NCBI RefSeq assembly: GCF_900454495.1
Contig: NZ_UGSI01000001.1
Location: 1,054,001-1,118,000, forward strand
Reading direction: 5' to 3'
Source: Paenibacillus macerans
GTDB taxonomy: Bacteria; Bacillota; Bacilli; Paenibacillales; Paenibacillaceae
Length of the DNA: 64,000 nucleotides
The position numbers were made by a program, and so were the translations under genes. Shown here one piece after another: positions 25,073-33,433 of the stretch. The notes under the pieces were generated by a model. The model was not told the origin of the DNA. It saw nothing but the letters and a program-made list of their open reading frames with translations, and ran no database searches. Position 1 is the first letter of the stretch, and each line of letters starts with the position of its first letter.

Positions 25073-26899
25073 ATGACCAATCCTTTTAAAAAATACCGCA
25101 TCGACAGTCTCTTTTTCCGCAGCTTTGCCGTGCTTATGATCCTTGTGCTGCTGTGCATCGCCTGGGCTAGCTACCGCATCTCCTCCAATTCGCTGGTGCG
25201 GACGAGCTCGCACTACCAGCAGTTGCTGCTCGACGAACTAAACAACGAAATCTCGACCCGGCTGGTGATGATCGAGCAGATCTCCTTGTCGACTTCCCGT
25301 GACAACGAGCTGATCACGTTTCTGCGGGACCGTCAGGACGAATACGACCGCTACCGCAGATCGCTGAGCGTAGAGCATGCGCTCGCCAACCTGACTTATT
25401 CGATCCCGCTGATCCAGGGCATCGATTTATATATGCAGCGCCCGCTGCGGGGCGACGCCAACAGCTATATCCAATTCCGCAGCCTAGACGATTTGGCGGG
25501 TCAGGACTTCTCCAAGGCGCTAGCCAACAACGATTTTGCCTGGTCCGGAAAACACGAAATCCCCAGCTTTCAAGGCGATGTGCCGGTGCTCAGCTTTGCC
25601 CGCAAAATCGTCGAGGAGGACAAATACCTGGGCGTGCTGGTGGTTCACGTCAAGGCCCGGGAAATCGAGAAGCTGCTGGCCGGACCTTCCGCCGCGGCCA
25701 ACCGGATGATGATCGACACGCTGGGGGAGCAGACGCTGGAAATCGGGCAAACGCCAAGGTCCGCCGAGTTGTCCAGGTGGATCGACGTCAAAAGCGAGCG
25801 GTCCGGCTACGTGCATATCCGGGGCGGCGAAGGGCTCGGCGATTCCTTGCTCGTTTATTCCAAACCGGCCGATTCCCATTGGATGCTCGTGGAAATTACC
25901 GATTGGAGCGATATTACCAGCAGCAGTTTCGGGCTCGCGCTCGTGATCGGGCTGATCGGGATCGGCGCGATGCTATTGGTGCTGCTGCTGACGCATTATT
26001 TGAGCCGGCAGTTTACCAAGCCGATCAAGCAGCTGGTGGCGGCGATGCGGCTGTATTTTGTGGACGGCAACAATGTCGAGCTGCCCGGCGATTATGAAAA
26101 TGAATTCGGCTATCTGTTTTCCGGTTACCGCAAACAAAACGAGCGGATCGAGGAGCTGTACCGTTCCTTGCAGCGGCGTTACGAGCAGCAGCGCAAAGCG
26201 GAAATCGAAGCGCTGCAGGCTAACATCAACCCGCATTTTCTCTACAATATGCTGGATCAGCTGAACTGGATGGCCATCGAGGCCGGCCAGGATGAGCTGA
26301 GCCGGATTCTCGAGCTGATGGGGCGCATGTTCCGCATCGGCTTGTCCAACGGCGACAGCTTCATCACGGTTAGCGAGGAACTGGAGCATATCCGCTGCTA
26401 TCTGGAAATTCAGCAGCTCCGCTGGCAGGCGGGCGGCGGAGAGCTGACGTACGACATCCATGCGCCTTATCCGCTTCAAGAGCTGTTTCTGCCGAAGCTG
26501 ACGCTGCAGCCTTTCGTCGAAAACGCCATCGTGCACGGATTTAACGCGCGGAGCGAGGGGCATATTGCGATTGCGCTGGAGGATCGGCCGCAGCAGATCC
26601 GGATCGTGATCGAAGACAACGGCAGCGGCCTGAAGCCTTCGGCGGACCGGAGGCCCAAGCGGCGCACCGGGGGCTATGGCATCCGCAACGTGAAGGAGCG
26701 GATCGCCGGGTACTTTGAAGGCGCTTACGGCGTGGAGCTGTCCGACCGGGAGGAAGGAGGAACCCGCGTCGTCATTACACTGCCCCGTCTTCAGGAGCCG
26801 CCGGTTCCGCCTGTCCATGATCCGTTTGAAATCGCCGAAAGCATCGAACCGGCAAGCGGTGAAAATTCATCCTGGAAACAAGCTGAAGGAGGCTACTAA
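25073..26899 (+). CDS. YesM-type sensor histidine kinase
   Basis: A 608-residue membrane kinase: helix about 18-38, an extracytoplasmic dCache-like sensor (about 40-290), helix about 292-315, a HAMP segment, then the His_kinase domain with phospho-acceptor His388 in NINPHFLYN and an HATPase domain (LQPFVENAIVHG, EDNGSGL, GGYGIRNVKERI). This is the family that responds to extracellular oligosaccharides in Paenibacillus and Bacillus. Its partner regulator starts two bases after the stop. Position directly after sugar permeases suggests it senses the same glycan (inference). Confidence 0.94.
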   Translation: MTNPFKKYRIDSLFFRSFAVLMILVLLCIAWASYRISSNSLVRTSSHYQQLLLDELNNEISTRLVMIEQISLSTSRDNELITFLRDRQDEYDRYRRSLSVEHALANLTYSIPLIQGIDLYMQRPLRGDANSYIQFRSLDDLAGQDFSKALANNDFAWSGKHEIPSFQGDVPVLSFARKIVEEDKYLGVLVVHVKAREIEKLLAGPSAAANRMMIDTLGEQTLEIGQTPRSAELSRWIDVKSERSGYVHIRGGEGLGDSLLVYSKPADSHWMLVEITDWSDITSSSFGLALVIGLIGIGAMLLVLLLTHYLSRQFTKPIKQLVAAMRLYFVDGNNVELPGDYENEFGYLFSGYRKQNERIEELYRSLQRRYEQQRKAEIEALQANINPHFLYNMLDQLNWMAIEAGQDELSRILELMGRMFRIGLSNGDSFITVSEELEHIRCYLEIQQLRWQAGGGELTYDIHAPYPLQELFLPKLTLQPFVENAIVHGFNARSEGHIAIALEDRPQQIRIVIEDNGSGLKPSADRRPKRRTGGYGIRNVKERIAGYFEGAYGVELSDREEGGTRVVITLPRLQEPPVPPVHDPFEIAESIEPASGENSSWKQAEGGY

Positions 26900-26901
26900 A
26901 A

Positions 26902-28521
26902 ATGTGGAAAATCGCCATCATCGATGATGAACGCCAGGTGCTGCAGGGCATGAAGCGGGCCATCCCGTGGGAGCAACTGGGAGCGCAGTGGGTGGGTGAG
27001 GCTTTGAACGGCGAGGAAGGCTTAAACGTGGTGCGCGCTACCGAGCCGGACATCGTCATCACGGATCTTTATATGCCGTCGATGAGCGGAATCGATATGA
27101 TCGAGCAGCTGCGCAAGGAGGGTTACCCCGGAAAATTTGTTATTTTCAGCGGGTATTCCGATTTTGAGCATGCCCGGCAAGCGCTGCGGTTTAATGTCAG
27201 CGACTACGTATCGAAGCCGATCAGCGTGCCTACGCTTAAAACGATTTTGTCCAAAGTGATCGGGGAACTGGCCCGGGAGAGGGAACAACAGCAAAAACAA
27301 GGGGAAATGGAACAAAAACTGAGCTTGTACGAGCCTTTCGTCGAAAAAGAATGGGTCAGATCGGCGGCGGCGGGGACGCTGGACCTTTTTTACCGCGAAG
27401 CAGGGCGGCTGCCGGAGCCATACCGTTATTGGTCCGAGGTCGGCCACGTCGCGGTTGCCGTTGACTTGGTGCGCGACGAACGCGCCAACTCGGCGGGCCT
27501 GTCGGATTGGAACCTGTTCCGCTTCGCCATCAGCAACATTACCGGCGAGGTCGCCCGGAAGATGTTTTCGCGGATAGAGTATACCGAGCTGCACAGTACG
27601 CGTGCGGTGCTGCTCGTTCATCCGCAGCCGGAAGAACCGGAAGAGCGGCTTGCGGCGAAGCTGGCCGAGCTGGGGAGAAATCTGATCGACGCCGTCAAAA
27701 GCTGCCTGAAGCTGGTCATTCTCGTCGGGATCGGCGGCTTGAAGCGGCAGTGGCTGGAGATTCCCGATTCCACGGAAGAAGCGTTCCGGGCCATCGATTT
27801 GCGGACGGGCCGAACGGAACCCGGTTATTATTTGTATATGTACAAAAAGGAGGAGAGCGCGTCCCAAGGAACGGTAGAGACCCTGCCGGTTAAATTTTAT
27901 GTGGAGCTGGCTTCGGCCATTAAAGCGTCGCAGGAGGAGACGGCCAAAAGGCTGGTGGCCGACTATCTGGGGCGGCTTGGGCCGCGGAAGGCCCTTACGC
28001 CCGAATACGTTCAAGTGCTGGCGAGCGAGCTGTGGGGCGTATTTACGTATTGCTTGTACGAGGCCGGCGTCGTTCTCGACGATCTCGTGCCCGGCGAGCG
28101 GATCACCAAAGAGCTGGTCGGTTTGACAAGCCTGGAGCAGCTCTCCGAGTGGCTGTCCGCCAAAATTTCCTTCATCTGCGCGAGCCGGCAGTGGCGGGGG
28201 AACAGCAAGCACAGGCAGGTCGTCGATTTTATGACCCAATACATCCATGAGCATTATGCCGAGGAAGTGACCTTGGCCGAGCTGTCGGAAAAAATATATA
28301 TTTCCCGAAACCATTTGTCGATTATTTTCAAAAACATGACGGGCGAAACCTTCAACAACTATTTGACCCGGGTCCGCATCGAAAAAGCGCGGGAGCTGCT
28401 GATGGAGCGGAAGATGCTCGTTTACGAGGTGGCGGAGCGGGTCGGCTACAAAAACGTGCCTTACTTCAGCACGCTGTTCAAAAAAATGACCGGTTTGAAT
28501 CCGACCGATTTCATAAAATAA
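26902..28521 (+). CDS. YesN-type response regulator with AraC DNA-binding domain
   Basis: A 539-residue regulator. The receiver domain (1-120) has acidic pocket IIDDE, phosphorylation site Asp55 in VITDLYMPSMSG and the Lys of DYVSKPI. A long middle region (about 125-430) is typical of YesN proteins, and the double helix-turn-helix AraC domain (about 435-539) reads VTLAELSEKIYISRNHLSIIF and ends in YFSTLFKKMTGLNPTDF. It is cotranscribed with the kinase just upstream and probably activates the neighbouring transporter and xylan genes. Start ATG 26902 follows GAAGGAGG. Confidence 0.94.
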   Translation: MWKIAIIDDERQVLQGMKRAIPWEQLGAQWVGEALNGEEGLNVVRATEPDIVITDLYMPSMSGIDMIEQLRKEGYPGKFVIFSGYSDFEHARQALRFNVSDYVSKPISVPTLKTILSKVIGELAREREQQQKQGEMEQKLSLYEPFVEKEWVRSAAAGTLDLFYREAGRLPEPYRYWSEVGHVAVAVDLVRDERANSAGLSDWNLFRFAISNITGEVARKMFSRIEYTELHSTRAVLLVHPQPEEPEERLAAKLAELGRNLIDAVKSCLKLVILVGIGGLKRQWLEIPDSTEEAFRAIDLRTGRTEPGYYLYMYKKEESASQGTVETLPVKFYVELASAIKASQEETAKRLVADYLGRLGPRKALTPEYVQVLASELWGVFTYCLYEAGVVLDDLVPGERITKELVGLTSLEQLSEWLSAKISFICASRQWRGNSKHRQVVDFMTQYIHEHYAEEVTLAELSEKIYISRNHLSIIFKNMTGETFNNYLTRVRIEKARELLMERKMLVYEVAERVGYKNVPYFSTLFKKMTGLNPTDFIK

Positions 28522-28550
28522 CCGTCTTTAGGACAATTTTAAAAAAAGAT

Positions 28551-28581
28551 TTGACCTTCACGTTGCGTCAACGTTTATAGT
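28551..28581 (+). promoter_or_regulatory. MerR-type promoter with over-long spacer and palindrome
   Basis: -35 TTGACC (28551-28556) and -10 TATAGT (28576-28581) are separated by 19 bases, the spacing MerR proteins correct by twisting DNA. The spacer carries the palindrome ACGTTG-CGT-CAACGT. This predicts drug-induced autoactivation of the following gene. Confidence 0.82.
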
Positions 28582-28603
28582 GAAGTCGTCGGGAGGTGAA
28601 CAC

Positions 28604-29368
28604 ATGGAATACACCGTTCAGAAACTGGGGCGTTTGGCCGGGATAAGCACGCGGACGCTGCGTTATTACGATGAGATTGGCATTCTTAAGCCGGCAAGAA
28701 TGAACTCGTCGGGATACCGCATTTACGGACAAAAAGAGGTCGACCGGCTGCAGCAGATTTTGTTCTACCGCGAGCTTGGCCTTAGCCTTGAAGACATCAA
28801 GACGATTCTTTCCGACCCGTCTTTTGATGAGCTTCGCGCCCTCCGGGACCATCGTGAGCAGCTCCTTGACCAAAGAAAACGCTTGGACGCGCTGATCGCC
28901 AATGTGGAAAAAACGATTGACGCGCGTGAAGGGAGAATAATGATGAGCAATCAGGAAAAATTCGCGGGCTTCAAAAAGCAATTGATCGAAGAAAACGAAA
29001 GAAAGTACGGCCGGGAAATCCGCCAAAAATACGGGGACGACAAGGTTGAGGAGTCCAACCGCAAGCTGCTGAACATGACCGAGGAGCAGTATGAAGAGGT
29101 GACGCGGCTGGAAAGCGAACTGAAGGAAGTCTTGGCCGCCGCGTTCAAAACGGGCGATCCGGCCGGCGAGCTGGCGCAAACAGCGGCCGACTTGCACAAG
29201 CGTTGGCTGACGTACTCTTGGAACGAATACAGCAAGGAAGCCCATGCCGGACTTGCGCAAATGTACGTGGACGATGAACGCTTTAAAGCTTATTATGATG
29301 AGCAGCAGCCGGGTACGGCCGAATTTTTGCGGGATGCGATCCGCATCTATACCGGGGTGCGGGAATAG
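28604..29368 (+). CDS. MerR-family regulator with TipAS drug-binding domain
   Basis: A 254-residue protein. The N-terminal MerR helix-turn-helix (VQKLGRLAGISTRTLRYYDEIGILKP) and dimerisation helix (about 75-115) are followed by a TipAS domain (about 135-250; WNEYSKEAHAGLAQMYVDDERFKAYYDEQQPGTAEFLRDAI in pieces). The architecture is that of TipAL and Mta, which bind hydrophobic peptides or drugs and activate their own promoter. The start ATG 28604 has GGGAGGTG before it. An internal ATG near residue 115 could give a short, domain-only product as in tipA, where the S form sequesters drug; GGGAGA precedes it, which makes this plausible but unproven. Confidence 0.92.
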   Translation: MEYTVQKLGRLAGISTRTLRYYDEIGILKPARMNSSGYRIYGQKEVDRLQQILFYRELGLSLEDIKTILSDPSFDELRALRDHREQLLDQRKRLDALIANVEKTIDAREGRIMMSNQEKFAGFKKQLIEENERKYGREIRQKYGDDKVEESNRKLLNMTEEQYEEVTRLESELKEVLAAAFKTGDPAGELAQTAADLHKRWLTYSWNEYSKEAHAGLAQMYVDDERFKAYYDEQQPGTAEFLRDAIRIYTGVRE

Positions 29369-29437
29369 TCCAGTGCAGCAAGTGTCGTTAAGAGCTCCGC
29401 GGCGGGATGCCGCAGGGTTCTTTTCTAGATGGGCTTT

Positions 29438-29625
29438 TCTAACGGTTGCTATCGCCGTTAAATCGCTGATTTTACTCGCTTGAAAAAATCTAACGGATGC
29501 AACCGGCGTTATTTGGGCTATTTTCGTCCGCTAAGGGTGATTATCGGGCAAATAGCGTCGATTACATCCGTTAGAAAATCGGATGCCCCATTTTTGCGGG
29601 AATAGCGTTTGCGGCAACCGTTAGA
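29438..29625. repeat. Four-unit symmetric repeat array, TAACGGTTGC type (array 3)
   Basis: Units lie at 29438-29460 (TCTAACGGTTGC...GCCGTTA), 29489-29511 (TCTAACGGATGC...GCGTTA) and, inverted, 29553-29575 (TAGCGTCG...CATCCGTTAGA) and 29603-29625 (TAGCGTTTGC...AACCGTTAGA). Spacings are 51, 64 and 50. It fills the gap between the MerR gene and the arsR operator; nothing else is seen there. Confidence 0.9.
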
Positions 29626-29690
29626 GTATTGCAGGAAGAAACAGCATTATATCATTTTGGGGATTTACAAGGACGGTGAAATACGGTACT

Positions 29691-29714
29691 ATATTTCCAT
29701 CGATATAGAAATAT
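29691..29714. promoter_or_regulatory. Putative ArsR operator upstream of arsR
   Basis: The inverted repeat ATATTTC-N10-GAAATAT lies 30 bases before the ArsR start codon. The same 24-base architecture recurs at 30038-30061 in front of the MFS gene, which argues for a specific binding site. Confidence 0.78.
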
Positions 29715-29744
29715 GCAGACCGGTATAGAAAGGAGGCATTGCCA

Positions 29745-30023
29745 ATGGAGATTAGCCCGGAGACGCGCGAAGCCGTAAAAGTATATAAAGCGCTCGGAGA
29801 GCCGACGCGGCTGAATATCGTCAAACTGCTGGCAAACGAGCCGGACCAATGCTGCGTCTCGCTGGGAGAGAAGCTGAGGACCGTCGCCAACTCGACGCTA
29901 TCGCATCATTTAAAGCAGTTGTTTGAGTGCGGATTGCTGGATTCGCGGAAAGAAGGCACCTTTATTTATTACAGCTTGAACCGCGAAGTGGCGGAAAAAT
30001 ATGCGCCATATTTGTTGAAGTAA
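29745..30023 (+). CDS. ArsR-family transcriptional repressor
   Basis: A 92-residue winged-helix regulator (VYKALGEPTRLNIVKLLANEPDQCC, STLSHHLKQLFECGLLDSRKEGTFIYYSL). The pair Cys-Cys at about 38-39 in DQCCVSLGE may be a ligand or redox site, but the classical ELCVCDL metal motif is not present. ATG 29745 has AAAGGAGG eight bases upstream; the TTG at 29739 is too close. It precedes an MFS exporter, and both genes have the same inverted-repeat operator, so it probably represses itself and the exporter until an inducer binds. Confidence 0.9.
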   Translation: MEISPETREAVKVYKALGEPTRLNIVKLLANEPDQCCVSLGEKLRTVANSTLSHHLKQLFECGLLDSRKEGTFIYYSLNREVAEKYAPYLLK

Positions 30024-30037
30024 ATTTTTTTTGCTGT

Positions 30038-30061
30038 ATATTTCTATGTTTTTAGAAATAT
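30038..30061. promoter_or_regulatory. Putative ArsR operator upstream of the MFS gene
   Basis: ATATTTCT-N8-AGAAATAT has the same arms and total length (24 bases) as the operator before arsR. It sits between the two genes and predicts a second, separately repressed promoter for the transporter. Confidence 0.78.
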
Positions 30062-30094
30062 AATAATTAACTTTAAGGAGTGGGCAAAACACCA

Positions 30095-31363
30095 ATGTCG
30101 AATACATGGAAGATTTATATTTTGGCTTTGATTAGTTTTTTGGTGGGTACGTCGGAGTACATCATTTCGGGGATATTGGACCAGATTGCCGGGGCGCTTG
30201 ACATATCCATTGGGGCGGCCGGCCAGCTGATCACCGTCTTTTCGCTGACCTATGCGATCGGGACGCCGATCTTGATGGCCTTCACCGCCGCCATGGACCG
30301 GCGCAAACTCATGCTGCTGTCGCTGGGCATATTTGTGGTTGCGAACGTCTTGTCGTTTGTGCTGCCTGGTTTCGGATGGTTTATTGCCGCCCGGGTGGTC
30401 ATGGCGCTGGGAGCGGGCATGGTCGTCGTTACGGCGCTTAGCATCGCGGCGCAAATCGCCCCTGCAGGGAAACAGGCGAGTTCAATCGCCACTGTAATTA
30501 TGGGCTTTACCGCTTCATTGATCGTCGGGGTTCCGCTGGGCCGGGTAATCGCTTCAAGCTTTGGCTGGAAAGCTGTGTTTGTGGGGATCGCTTTGCTTGG
30601 GATCTTGGCGATGATCGTCATTCGCTTTACGATTCCCCGGCTTCAAGGCGACAAGCCCGTACCGCTGGCGGGCCAGCTTGCCATGCTGAAAAATCCGAAA
30701 ATCGCGCTGGCGCTGGCGATCACTTTCTTCTGGCTCGGCGGGTATTCGATCGCCTATACCTATATCTCGCCGTATCTTCTTCAAGTTGCGGGAATGGGTG
30801 AAGGGCTGCTGAGCACGGCTTTGCTGGCCTTCGGGATCGCCAGTCTGATCGGCTCCAAAGCGGGGGGATTCAGCGCGGACAAGAAGGGCGTCAACTTTAC
30901 GTTGGCCGCCGGGATGATCATTCATATCGCTTCGCTGATTTTGCTGCCCTTCGCGGCAAATTCGCCGATCGCCGTGTTTGCGGTGCTGATGCTATGGTCA
31001 TTTTCGGCTTGGACCACCGGGCCAACGCAGCAGTATAATCTCGTCACGCTGGCCCCGGAATCGTCCGGCGTCATGCTGAGCCTCAATTCATCGATGAACC
31101 AGTTGGCGATGGCGGCCGGCGCGGCCATTGGCGGCGTGGCCGTGGGCCAGGTGACGTTGACGTCGATCACCTGGTTCGGAGCGATCGGGGTGGCAATCGC
31201 GATACTTGGGGTTTGGGGGCTGGCCCGTTTGCGGCGGCAGGCGGAGCAGACCGGTTCAACTGAAGCGGGGCAGTTCGAAACGTCCGAAGCAGCACAGCTC
31301 CAAGCGGCTGAAGCAGCGGAGAAAGACGGCGGATGCCCGCAGGTCAGCGGGCAGGGCGCGTAA
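30095..31363 (+). CDS. MFS transporter, DHA1 family (AraJ/YdhP-like)
   Basis: A 422-residue protein with twelve membrane helices; family motifs include AMDRRKLMLLSLGIFVVAN (motif A region) and GVPLGRVIASSFGWKAVF (motif C/D region). The sequence GTSEYIISGILDQIA near the N-terminus is typical of sugar-efflux/multidrug AraJ-type carriers. The substrate is unknown. The start is uncertain: AAGGAG (30075-30080) lies 14 bases before ATG 30095 and abuts a GTG at 30080; 30095 gives the usual N-terminus. The last ~45 residues are hydrophilic, Gln/Glu/Ala-rich, and end inside the first unit of a 51-bp tandem duplication. Confidence 0.9.
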   Translation: MSNTWKIYILALISFLVGTSEYIISGILDQIAGALDISIGAAGQLITVFSLTYAIGTPILMAFTAAMDRRKLMLLSLGIFVVANVLSFVLPGFGWFIAARVVMALGAGMVVVTALSIAAQIAPAGKQASSIATVIMGFTASLIVGVPLGRVIASSFGWKAVFVGIALLGILAMIVIRFTIPRLQGDKPVPLAGQLAMLKNPKIALALAITFFWLGGYSIAYTYISPYLLQVAGMGEGLLSTALLAFGIASLIGSKAGGFSADKKGVNFTLAAGMIIHIASLILLPFAANSPIAVFAVLMLWSFSAWTTGPTQQYNLVTLAPESSGVMLSLNSSMNQLAMAAGAAIGGVAVGQVTLTSITWFGAIGVAIAILGVWGLARLRRQAEQTGSTEAGQFETSEAAQLQAAEAAEKDGGCPQVSGQGA

Positions 31364-31422
31364 CGCTGCGGGAAAGACGGCGAATGCCCGCAGGTCAGCG
31401 GGCAGAGTGCGTAAGCTCTGCC
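31321..31422 (+). repeat. Tandem duplication, two 51-bp units
   Basis: Units 31321-31371 and 31372-31422 both begin GAAAGACGGC and contain the hairpin TGCCCGC-AGGTCA-GCGGGCA. The MFS stop codon TAA lies in the first unit. Fifty-one bases is a multiple of three, so the duplication would keep frame if it were translated. Confidence 0.85.
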
Positions 31423-31490
31423 GTTTCGTCCGGTCCGGGCCAGGGTGCGCTTGCGCTGGGTTGGCCATTAGCCATAGATAAACAAAGCGA

Positions 31491-31536
31491 AAGAAGCTTC
31501 CGATTCGCGGCAGATGCGGAAAGGAAGCTTCTTTTT
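31491..31536 (+). terminator. Rho-independent terminator of the MFS gene
   Basis: AAGAAGCTTCC pairs with GGAAGCTTCTT, followed by T-rich sequence; the loop is 21 bases and partly self-pairing. Confidence 0.78.
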
Positions 31537-31573
31537 GCATTTGGTTCAAGGCTTGTTTTCTTAACACATTCTG

Positions 31574-31752
31574 ATTGGAAATATCCAATAGAATGGAAAG
31601 TAAGTGAAACATACAGCGGCTTGATTGGATATTTCCAATAGATGAGGTTCAGCAGGACGCAAAACGGAAGGTTTGAGTGAATTCTATTGGATATTTCCAA
31701 TGAGAGCTCCCAATAGCGTACGATTCCCGTCAATCTATTGGATTTTTCCAAT
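31574..31752. repeat. Four-unit symmetric repeat array, TTGGA/TCCAA type (array 4)
   Basis: Units 31574-31592 and 31624-31642 read ATTGGAwwwwTCCAATAGA; 31683-31701 and 31734-31752 are inverse. Spacings 50, 59 and 51 almost equal those of array 1 at 21.5 kb, while the sequences between units are unrelated. It lies between the convergent MFS and aminopeptidase genes. Confidence 0.9.
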
Positions 31753-31830
31753 GAGAGGTTAAAGTGACGGCCATTCTCCGTTCCGCAACGCAATGGGAGA
31801 ACACCCATCTCCAACCTTGGGTCTGAAAGC

Positions 31831-33060
31831 TTACACCCAGTTGCCATTGCGGAAGACCGGCTCGATCGTGCCGTCGGCCAGTTCGCCGTCGATATCGAGC
31901 TCCGCGGAGCCGATCATGAAATCGACGTGCGTTAAGCTGACGTTGCCGCCTCTGGCCGTCAATTCCTCTTTGCTCAGCTTGGTTCCGCCCTCGATGTTGA
32001 CCGGATAGGCGCTGCCGAGCGCCAAGTGGCAAGAGGCGTTCTCGTCGATGCCGGTGTTGTAAAAAATCCGCTTCAGCCGCGAAATCGGGGAATCGTGCGG
32101 AACCAGAGCAACTTCGCCGAGGCGGCGGGCGCCTTCATCGGTGCTCAGCAGGTTGGCGAGATGCTCCCGGCCGGATTCGGCGTCATATTCCACCACTTCG
32201 CCGTCCCGGAATGTCAGCTTTAAACCTTCCACCAGCTGACCGTTCAGATTCAGGGGCATCGTGCTTGCAACGGTGCCGTTTACACCGCTGCGGTGGGGCA
32301 TCGAATAAATTTCTTCCGTCGGCATATTGGCCACGAAATAATTGCCCGCCGCGTTGTAGTCGCCGCCCCCCAGCCATAGATGGCCTTCGGGCAGCTCCAC
32401 GGATAGATCGGTTCCTGGCGCACGATAGTGCAGGAGCTTGTAACGTTTCGCGTTCATGTATTCCTGTTTTTGTTTAAGCTCATCGATATGCTCGCGCCAG
32501 GCCGCCACCGGATCATCGCTGTAGACGCGGTTCATTTGGAAAATCGCTTCCCACATCGCCTGAATGCGCCGCTCCTCCGGCAGGTCGGTAAACACTTTAT
32601 CGGCCCAGGCCCGCGTGGGCGCTTTGATCAGCGACCAGCTGATCTGATTGTTGCGGGTTTGGGCGAAATGCTTCTCGCGCGCCTTGGCGGCCGCTTTAAC
32701 GGCGGCGGATACTTTGGCGGACGGGATGCCGGCCAGCAGCTCCGGATCGGGCACTTTAATCCGCAGCACCGCGCCGCCTTCCGCCCCGAACTGCTCGGCC
32801 ATGTCCGCGAGCCACTGCGGATAATACGACAGCGATTCGTCCGAAGCGTTTTCGTACCTGATCCGGGTAATTTGCTCATCCTCCCAATCGACGTGAACAT
32901 ATTTGGCTCCGGCGTGGTAAGCCTTGGTTACGAGCAGCCGCGTGAACTCTACGGTTTCCAAGGGAGCGTAGATCATCAAGCACTGCCCGGGCTGCACGCT
33001 GACCCCGATTTTGATGACCAGTTCTGCGTATTTTTCTAGCAGGGTATCAAATGGTTCCAT
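31831..33060 (-). CDS. M29-family thermophilic-type metallo-aminopeptidase
   Basis: A 409-residue peptidase of the AmpS/PepS/AmpT group, which removes N-terminal residues from peptides using two metal ions. Ligand motifs visible in order: TEEIYSMPHR (Glu), GEVALVPHDSPI (Glu), CHLALGSAYP (His, Tyr) and LTHVDFMIGS (His, Asp). The length is typical (about 410). There is no signal peptide, so it is cytosolic. It stands alone, convergent with the MFS gene. The start ATG 33060 is preceded on the minus strand by GGAGGAGATC. Confidence 0.93.
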   Translation of the reverse strand: MEPFDTLLEKYAELVIKIGVSVQPGQCLMIYAPLETVEFTRLLVTKAYHAGAKYVHVDWEDEQITRIRYENASDESLSYYPQWLADMAEQFGAEGGAVLRIKVPDPELLAGIPSAKVSAAVKAAAKAREKHFAQTRNNQISWSLIKAPTRAWADKVFTDLPEERRIQAMWEAIFQMNRVYSDDPVAAWREHIDELKQKQEYMNAKRYKLLHYRAPGTDLSVELPEGHLWLGGGDYNAAGNYFVANMPTEEIYSMPHRSGVNGTVASTMPLNLNGQLVEGLKLTFRDGEVVEYDAESGREHLANLLSTDEGARRLGEVALVPHDSPISRLKRIFYNTGIDENASCHLALGSAYPVNIEGGTKLSKEELTARGGNVSLTHVDFMIGSAELDIDGELADGTIEPVFRNGNWV

Positions 33061-33433
33061 AGGCTGATCTCCTCCGAGTCTTAGTTTCGCTTATGTATAC
33101 ATGATCTATTGTAGCACTTTCTGAAGGGCGAAGGGAGGAAGCGCGAAAGGCTGGATGCTAAGCGAAGGAGGAGAACGGTAAAGCCGAAAGGGACTGGAGG
33201 CTGTGCGCTGGCAGGAAAGAGAAGGAAAGAGAAGGGAAAGCCGAAAGCGTGCCGGAAACGGGCTGACCATGAAGGAAAGCGTACCTCGCCGGAATGCACG
33301 TACCTCGCCGAAATGCGCGTGCCTTGCCGGAAAGTTCCCGCCATTTTATGCCGCCTTAATATTGCGGTGTTATCGTTAACTCAAGTCCAATTTAAATTTC
33401 AGCATCGATCATTTAAAGGAGGTCGGCCAAAAA
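33061..33433. other. Purine-rich intergenic region with a 19-bp triplicate (33280-33336)
   Basis: Bases 33120-33280 are strikingly G/A-rich on the plus strand (many GAAAG and GGAAAG words). At 33280-33336 three 19-base units follow each other: CGTACCTCGCCGGAATGCA, CGTACCTCGCCGAAATGCG and a third, diverged one. I see no gene. The final ~70 bases should hold the promoter and the AAAGGAGG ribosome site of the sulfolipid operon. Confidence 0.6.

Noticed and set aside
27022..28314. 430-codon open frame on the minus strand
   Set aside because: Antisense of the YesN regulator gene; no start context or domain.
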